In this document: positions 57,572 to 64,000 of the stretch, in pieces | How the letters are laid out: each line of letters starts with the position of its first letter | Position numbering within the stretch: position 1 is the first letter of the stretch | Assembly: GCA_036346225.1 (NCBI GenBank) | Contig: JARFIW010001452.1 | Location: 434,001 to 498,000 of the forward strand | Source of the DNA: Platerodrilus igneus | Lineage: Eukaryota > Arthropoda > Insecta > Coleoptera > Lycidae | Direction: 5' to 3' | DNA length: 64,000 nt | The notes under the pieces: generated by a model | What the model saw: the letters and a program-made list of their open reading frames with translations, nothing else | Told to the model about the DNA's origin: nothing | Database searches by the model: none | Translations under genes and position numbers: made by a program

Positions 57572-59929
57572 ATGGATATTAGAAAATTTTTCAAACGAAA
57601 TGAATTAAAAGAATCATCTAGCATAGGCTGTAGTAGTAGTAGCGGTGCTGGTGCTAATGCTATTTTTGAGTGTAATAGTATAGTACATAATAGTGTTAAT
57701 GATCTAAATAAAGCTGGTAGTTCGTCACCTAATACTTTAAAATCTCTCACATGTGAATATGACACCAATCTTTCAACTGATAAGAATGAGTACATGCTCG
57801 ATTTGGGCAATTTTGTTAACTCGAATGAAACACTTTCCGACGATGTTCGCTTTTCATTATTAACAAATCCTTACAAACCAGATCCTAAATATAATTTCAA
57901 GAACGATTCCGAAGAAAGAAGACGTGCTTTTAGATATGACTGGCTTCAACAATACGATTGGCTTGCGTATTCTCCAAAACTCAAAGGCGCACTTTGCAAA
58001 TATTGCGTAGTTTTTCGGCCAACTGTTAAAAGAGGGGTTCTTGGTTCTTTCATTGTGAAGCCCTTCACAAAATATCATGACTTTGTCGTTTCTGCAAAAG
58101 CATATGCTACAACCGAATGGCATCGTGATTGAACTATAAAAGCTTCTAGTTTTACAAAATTATTGAAGGAAAACGTCTATCAATTACCTCTCAAATAAAT
58201 GAAGCTGGGCGGGATTTGATTGAATCGAATCGCAAAAACTTATACCAATAATATCCACCGTCATTTTTGTGGTATGCATGATTTGTCATTACGAGGTGAT
58301 AAAAAGGTAATTTTGAGGATCTTTACAATTCAGAATAGAAAGAGGGGATCACATTCTAAACGAGCACTTAAAATTTTGCAAGAAGAACTCAAAATACACC
58401 TCTCACAGAACTCAAAATCAAATAATTTCAATTTGTGGAACATTAATTAGGAAAAAATTGTGAAAGATGTGAATTTGAGTGAAGCATTTTAATTCTGGCT
58501 GACGAAAGTGCAGATATTGCTGGGGTAGAACAGTTATCACTTGGAGTAAGATTTGTTAGTAATGACAATTCGGTCAGAAAAGAATTTTTAGGCTTTGTAG
58601 TCCTTACATCGATGAACGCAGAAGGTATAACTGCTGCAATTTTAAACGCTTGTAATGAATATGGTCTTTGTATGGATAAATTAGTTGGATTAGGGTTTGA
58701 TGGTTGCTCGACGATGGCAGGTCATGAGCAGGCAGTCCAAAAACTTATTAAAAATAAATATCCAAAAGCGATATACTTTCATTGCGCGTCCCATAGATTA
58801 AATTTAGTGATAAATGATTTGAACAAGATTCCGGATATACAAAATTCAGTAGGTACCATTAAAGAAGTAATTACTTTCTTTCGAGATAGTCCATTAAGAC
58901 GTAGATATGTTTCTAATATTCCACTATTATGTGAAACACGCTGGTTCGCCAAATATAAATCAATGAGGTTGTTTGCGGAACATTTTGCAGATACTATGAA
59001 CGCTTTGGAAAATTTAGCTCATAACCGTGAAATAAATGTTCAGACAAGAAATAGGGCCAGTCAACTTTTAAATTGCGTTTTTTCGTCGAAATTTATTCTT
59101 TGTCTGCATATTATGGCCAAATATTCTAGCAAATTGGAACCTGTTTCTAATGCACTGCAGTCTAAAAATATAAACTTATTTTCCGTTAAACAGCACATAG
59201 ATGAACTACTCAAACTTTTTAAGACACACCGTAGTGATCGTGAACAATATTTTAAAGAGGTTTATAAAAAAAGTGTGCAACATGCCCATGGTTTTGGATT
59301 GGAAATTACATTACCACGTATTGCACCAAGACAAACTCATAGGTCTAATTATCATATGAGTAGTGTTGAAGATTACTTTCGAGTAAGCCTTTTTATTCCT
59401 TATTTGGATTCTGTTATACAGTCTATTTCCACAACGTTTTCTAAAGATGCTACGACTTCTTTTTTACTCTCTGGATTACATCCAAATAACTTAAAAGACA
59501 ACAATATAAAAAGAGCATTGTTAAATAAAAAAGAAGAAATAGCCAGAAGTTACAACATTGCTAACTTTTCAGAACAGTTGCAAACGTGGGTTGAACTTTG
59601 GCAAAATAGAGAGATTCAACAAGATAGACTTTGTACATTTGCTTGATAATGAAGTTTCTTTTTTTCCGGCCATCAAAACTGCGCTGAATATTTTTTTGGC
59701 ATTACCTCCAACTACTGCAACAATAGAAAGGTCATTTAGTACGCTAAAGCGGGTAAAATCGTGGCTTAGATCAAGCATGTCAGGAGATAGATTATCAGGT
59801 TTATGCATGCTTAGTGTACATAAGGACATGGTAGGTAGGGAGAAACAAGCATTTATAAATGAAGTCCTAAATAGATTTGGTCAACACCGAAGAAGATTGA
59901 TATTTTTATTCAAAAATGATGATGATTAA
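57572..59929 (+). pseudogene. hAT transposase, ZMYM1-like, four-piece reading frame
   Basis: Start at 57572 (MDIRKFFKRN). A low-complexity serine region is followed by a TTF-type zinc finger (FRYDWLQQYDWLAYSPK, then GALCKYCVVF) near residues 110-150. A stop at 58130 and frameshifts to about 58490 break the next region. The catalytic domain is open at 58492-59646: ILADESADIAGVEQLSLGVR (first D, DUF4371 type), LVGLGFDGCSTMAGHEQAVQ (second D), YFHCASHRLNLVIND, LLCETRWFAKYKSMR. A frameshift near 59600-59640 leads to the dimerisation domain, LALPPTTATIERSFSTLKRV and MSGDRLSGLCMLSVHKD, ending at 59929. Three or four lesions separate it from a functional frame. The element is fairly young judging by its intact ends. 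Confidence 0.92.
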
Positions 59930-60428
59930 TAAAACGCGAGAACAGTCCTATTCAGCAGTGCCAGTTATAATAGTTTGTTGTACCCTTCTTAGTTCTTAGT
60001 CATGTTTGTTTGTGCAACAAATATTAAAGACACTATTTAAAGTGCCGGTCGGATATTTATTTACTATTAATTAATATCTGTGGTTTGTGGCCATTTGATT
60101 GACAATGTTGCTTTTCTGTTTCCGTTAAATATGGTTGTGTCGTGTCTGTATTTATACATTTTCTTACGGGCGGCTTATTACGTGTATTGGAATAAGTCCA
60201 TTCAATTTTCAATTAGTGTGTGTTAATGTAAAATCCAATCTTTTCCATTTGCTACCCTGTGCATCATCAAGCCAAAAGAATTGATAGCATGCTGCACCAG
60301 CAATTTACCAGATTGGTAAGTAACTTTAGACTTTATGAAAATTCGATTAATTACATAATGCTGCATTTATTCAGAAACTATCAATCCTACGTTTTTCTTT
60401 CAATTTCAAATACGATAGCCGAAATTTC

Positions 60429-60531
60429 GAAAGAATGCATTCGTGTCATAGGTTTCTGAATTAAACACCGACATACTTTTAATGTATATCGCTTTTAAAT
60501 TCGGTAACCTATGGCGTGAATGCATTCTTTC
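60429..60531. repeat. Strong hairpin in hAT 3' region
   Basis: 34 bp arms (60429-60462 and 60498-60531), about 85% complementary, with a 35 nt loop. The arm core GAAAGAATGCATTC contains the palindrome GAATGCATTC. Confidence 0.85.
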
Positions 60532-60753
60532 GTGATTTCAACTATAATATTAAAAAACGCTGCATTATCGATGGTCCTAACTGCTTTCGAGCTACTCTAA
60601 GGAAATAAGATTTGATGCCTTACATTACTTTGCAATACGTCCGGTAACGGGGTTGCATTAACAGTGTTCATCCTTTGTGTAACATAACTAATATTTATAA
60701 AAGTAGTCTTGACCCCCTCTACAAATTAATCTGTGGGCGGCCTTGCTAATAGC

Positions 60754-61845
60754 AGCAAACTTTACTTATATTCAAAGTATGAGCTTCTAGATATTTTATG
60801 TTAATACTATTCAATGATCTTTATTTATTCAGTTCTGCACATAGTTTTGTATTTGTTTAAGTTTGATAAAAAGTCGTGTTGAAGTTGCTGTAATAATTCA
60901 TAATATTAAAATTAATAAATCCCAATCATTAGAAGAAGAATTGACGCCATAATATTCAATTAGCATTAGACTGACAACTTCTCGATTATGTTAATTTTCT
61001 TCATTTGGTTTTTAAAATTTTTGTAAAAGGTCGGTATTTGCATATTTAATTGCTCGAGTAATCGGAACGATAAACCTTTCGACTTAAATTTCCACTTTGG
61101 AGTACTTCATAACCTTGCAACTTAATTAAATTTGTTGGTTTAATAGTTAAAATAACTCAACTACAGCATGAAATTCATTAAAGCTTACGTTTGTCTACTT
61201 AAATACGATACCTATTATCTGAAGAAATGTGTTAATTTTGTAATAATTTTCTTTATATAAAAATTAATTTCACTTAACCTATTTAATCAAAATATTTTAT
61301 CTTTTTTTTTATAGTTCTGCAATACGCCCTAGTTTTGATCAACACCTATATAGGTTGTGCTTTAAAAATTTACAAATCATTTCTTGTTGCATTAATAACC
61401 CAAGTGCCTCAACATCATTTTTTTAGTATGATCTAGCATAAATTAATGATTCCAAATAACTTTGCGAGTACAACCGTTTTTGTCACAAATTCAAATACTT
61501 CAATATTTCACTTGATTTTTTCGCTTCTAGAACTTCGCAGGTTTACGATTTCCAAGCATTATTTAATACGAAATTTTCAAAAAACTTTAATATTTTGTTT
61601 TGAGTGAATGGGAATATTTGTAAATCAATGAGTTGGGTTTATGGGATCTAACTCTGTTTTATGCATCCGTAATAGTTCTTAATAAATTCCAGCTACTCAT
61701 ACTATTACCGAAAAGTTAAATATGTTTTTGTAACTGCATAGAACAATTTTCTATTTCAGTTAACTTTTAACAGCATCGTATACTAAAACTTAAATGGTGA
61801 GCAGCATAATGAATACAAACCGAGGGGTGGGTCATTGCAAAAAAT
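60754..61845. other. No gene recognised
   Basis: AT-rich sequence between the hAT element and the decamer array. No coding motif, tRNA or terminal repeat seen. Confidence 0.45.
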
Positions 61846-61849
61846 TTGT

Positions 61850-62062
61850 ACAATTATTACAGGAATACATATGATTACAGCTGAATACAAGTGATTACAT
61901 GTGATTACAATTGATTACATGTGATTACAAGTGATTACAGCTGATTACAGATAATTACAAGTGATTACATGTGATTACAATTGATTACATGTGATTACAG
62001 GTTATTACAAGTGACTACAGATAAATGCAAGTTACTACAGGTGATTACAAGTGATTACAGAG
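61850..62062. repeat. Decamer tandem array, GTGATTACAN-type
   Basis: About 21 consecutive 10 bp units of the form (G/T)TGATTACA(A/T/G). The ATTACA core is almost invariant, and variation sits at the first and last positions of each unit. The period stays exactly 10 bp across the array. Confidence 0.95.
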
Positions 62063-62520
62063 AGTTGGCAGTAATTTTTTATAGTGATCCCCTTGTTGCA
62101 CATGTTATACACAATCAATAAAAACTAAAATCTAACTCTGAAGATATTTTATTTATTTTTAATATTTTTACAAACATTCTAAAGATTAAACTCGAGGGTA
62201 GCACTTTTTTCATTGAACGTTATTTAAATAAATAACAGAACTAAGAGATAAATTGACATTGATTTAAAGGTTGCGATACTTTAACGAGGATTTCAACAAC
62301 ACAGTATTAAGTGCGATTCAAACTGTTAACCATTAGTAAATTGTGAACCTTGAACAAATTCACAACTAGTGTTGTTAAATAGCTGGTTATTTATATAAAT
62401 ATCCAACAAGATGATTTCGTAGCCGGTTAGTATCCAGTTCAAAATAAAAATATTATGTGTAAATATAGTTTTCTCATAAGAAAAATTTTCATACTGTTAC
62501 ATTACAATTTTTATTGAGAA
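62063..62520. other. No gene recognised
   Basis: AT-rich spacer between the decamer array and the foldback element. Nothing supported. Confidence 0.45.
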
Positions 62521-62898
62521 TAACGTCAAGCACAATTTGCATTTAGTAAGCTTTGCAATTGATAATTAATTAGTAGACTTATAAAAAATAGAATTTTTTT
62601 ATTCTAACAATTCTTGCCTTATTGGGGAAAGTGAAATAAGAAAGAAAACGATACTATAAATCTACCAAATAACCAAACAATTAAAGGGATTAATACGTTG
62701 TAATGAACTGAATAAACAGCATATTAATCCATTTAATTGTTTGGTTATTTGGTAGATTTATAGTATCGTTTTATTTTTCTTATTTCACTTTCCTTAATAA
62801 GGCAAGAATTGTTAGAATAAAGAAATTCTATATTTTATAAGCCTACTAATTAATTATCAATTGCAAAGCTTACTAGATGCAAATTGTTTTTGACGTTA
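62521..62898. repeat. Foldback element (long palindrome), 378 bp
   Basis: Left arm 62521-62695 and right arm 62722-62898 are inverted complements over ~175 bp with few mismatches. The 26 bp spacer is unrelated. Outer ends read TAACGTCAAG and its near complement. No coding capacity, and no clear target duplication. Unrelated in sequence to the foldback at 13450. Confidence 0.88.
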
Positions 62899-63640
62899 AA
62901 TAGGTTTTGGCCTCTCGGAGCGCCTTTTTAAAAAGGCTTCTTCCAAAAAACTCTTCTATCAATTTTTATTTAAACAGAAATTACACTATGGATTTAATAA
63001 CAGGTACGTTATATTCAGTTACGTATTGAAATCAAAAATATTTTAAGTTGACAATCACTATTTAAATTAACTAAAATTAGGGTGATTAGCTTGAACAACC
63101 AACAATGTTAAAGTTGTAAAGCTCGAGATTGACTGCCCTTTCCTGGGGTTTTCAGGGTATTTATGATATTCTTGCTCTTACATCACTTGTGGGAAACGTA
63201 GATCTCATGTCTGCTGCTTCTGTATTCAATACAAAGTATTACTTTTTAGTAATCTTAATTCTAACAATAAGTTTCTTATAATCTGTGATGACATGCACCT
63301 GCATTGTCACGTTTCGTCTGGCTAAACAAAGTATTTGCATCCGTTCCCATGTCTAGTTTATGAACATCCATAACCTTTTGTAATATGTCCTTCAATTATA
63401 CATTGTAACAATCTATTTTTAAGACTTAGTAATTGCATTTAACTATACATATATATTGATTTGGTGGATATGTACTCGTTTTTTTCAAAAAAATTATAAT
63501 GTAGCAGTATGAAAATTTATAGTATATGAAAAAAGAATGAAATTCTCTATAAATTTCAGCAAAGAAAAAACCTTATCATGCCATTTAAAAAAAAACTCTC
63601 ATGTGATCATTAAAAAAATTTTGTTGCATCAAAATATAGA
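62899..63640. other. No gene recognised
   Basis: AT-rich sequence, no coding motif or repeat of note. Confidence 0.45.
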
Positions 63641-63642
63641 GA

Positions 63643-63675
<33 letters not shown>
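63641..63675. repeat. (TA)n microsatellite
   Basis: Uninterrupted TA tract of about 16 repeats. Confidence 0.92.
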
Positions 63676-63676
<1 letters not shown>

Positions 63677-63699
63677 CTGTGTAACCTTATAAGAATAAT

Positions 63700-63995
63700 C
63701 GTGTCTCACGAATTGGGTGCCAAAAATTGCCGTGGCTCTTTGGTAAATTAGTACTCTCTCAAAAAAACATTCGAGCCCCAACATCGGGCCGTCATAAGAT
63801 TGCCGTGGAACTCGGGTAAAATCCTCACCAACAAAAATATATTCGAAAATTTTATTAAATTTTCAAATTCGAAAATAGAAAAATTTCCAAAAGTTTAAAT
63901 AAGTCAAGAAAAAATATTTCTTACCCGTTTTCCTCTCTTCCTAGGTTGAATTGCCAATTTTCTGCACCTGCTTCCGGCTAGCTCAGTTGGACCTC
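63700..63995. other. tRNA/PBS-like phrases at window end
   Basis: Minus strand: TTGGCACCCAATTCGTGA (63706-63723) and GCCCGATGTTGGGGCTCGAA (63770-63789) both resemble primer binding sites complementary to a tRNA-Lys 3' end (family form TGGCGCCCAACGTGGGGC). Each is followed on the plus strand by ATTGCCGTGG, so the pair forms a diverged ~65-70 bp direct repeat. GGCTAGCTCAGTTGG at 63976-63990 is a canonical tRNA D-arm/A-box phrase but has no matching 3' half in the window. This suggests the start of an LTR retroelement or tRNA-derived repeat cut by the window edge. Confidence 0.35.
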
Positions 63996-64000
63996 CTTTT

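Larger units (their letters stand above)
56630..60745 (+). mobile_element. hAT element, ZMYM1-like, complete ends (4,116 bp)
   Basis: Terminal inverted repeats CAAGGCCGCCCACA (56630) and complement (ending 60745). They are flanked by a perfect 8 bp target duplication CTAATAGC (56622-56629 and 60746-60753), the hAT hallmark. A short subterminal phrase, TTGACCCCCT, occurs near both ends (56675 plus, 60709 plus) in the same orientation. Encodes one transposase pseudogene. The 0.9 kb before and 0.8 kb after the gene are non-coding, with one strong hairpin at 60429-60531. Confidence 0.95.

Noticed and set aside
61850..62062. Considered as a CRISPR-like array
   Set aside because: Contiguous 10 bp units without spacers in a eukaryotic context; a minisatellite.

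Overview
This 64 kb window is AT-rich eukaryotic DNA, most likely from an insect or another arthropod. The evidence is the repertoire of mobile elements: RTE and CR1/Jockey-group LINEs, Penelope-like elements, BEL/Pao and Ty3/gypsy gag and integrase pieces, two hAT elements of ZMYM1/KIAA1586 type, a pogo-like element and three Tc1/mariner-superfamily elements, set among simple repeats and foldback elements. I found no host gene exon that I can support. Every recognisable reading frame is a transposon-derived pseudogene, and almost all carry stops or frameshifts. The window reads as a transposon graveyard with good stratigraphy: nested insertions, empty sites and duplications let several events be ordered.

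Layout. 0-2.4 kb: RTE LINE copy 1. 3.3-6.6 kb: a GGAACCG-rich block and a decayed hAT. 6.8-7.15 kb: a palindrome around a tRNA-like sequence. 7.26-9.54 kb: a Tc1/mariner-type element with ~490 bp inverted repeats, inserted in a (TA)n tract. 9.63-9.80 kb: a GC-rich hAT-like MITE. 9.8-14.6 kb: mostly featureless, with one foldback element. 14.8-16.4 kb: Penelope copy 1, with a huge (CA)n expansion inside its reading frame. 16.4-17.9 kb: a pogo-like element whose 3' part and flank form a ~3 kb tandem duplication (17.2-23.5 kb). Only the first duplicate holds a 338 bp insertion carrying a hammerhead-ribozyme-like core. 24.6-25.3 kb: gypsy integrase remnant. 25.5-27.0 kb: inverted RTE cluster. 29.1 kb: (GAGT)n. 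29.6-33.3 kb: Penelope copy 2 with terminal repeats. 35.05-36.38 kb: a mariner-like element with 30 bp perfect TIRs. 37.2-39.3 kb: CR1/Jockey-group LINE. 39.3-40.2 kb: gypsy gag. 40.7-46.5 kb: a BEL/Pao gag split by a ~4.6 kb nest of RTE tandem repeats, which itself contains a mariner. 46.5-47.0 kb: an LTR. 47.5-48.1 kb: fragment of a restriction-like-endonuclease LINE. 48.5-48.9 kb: a paralogue of the 35-kb mariner flank without the mariner. 50.5-53.6 kb: RTE copy. 56.63-60.75 kb: nearly complete hAT with an 8 bp target duplication. 61.85-62.06 kb: decamer array. 62.5-62.9 kb: foldback element. 63.7-64.0 kb: a tRNA/PBS-like region.

Most interesting candidates: (1) the 338 bp element at 18,990-19,327. 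It combines a type I hammerhead core, two consecutive hairpins whose outer stems differ in sequence but both remain paired, inverted repeats, a 10 bp target duplication and an empty site in the paralogue. I interpret it as a retrozyme-like or Penelope-derived non-autonomous element. (2) The tRNA-like palindrome at 6.8-7.15 kb. (3) The ~970 bp higher-order tandem repeat built from RTE 3' ends. (4) A microsatellite grown out of a conserved Penelope reverse-transcriptase motif. All identifications come from reading the translations and base patterns; no database search was run.
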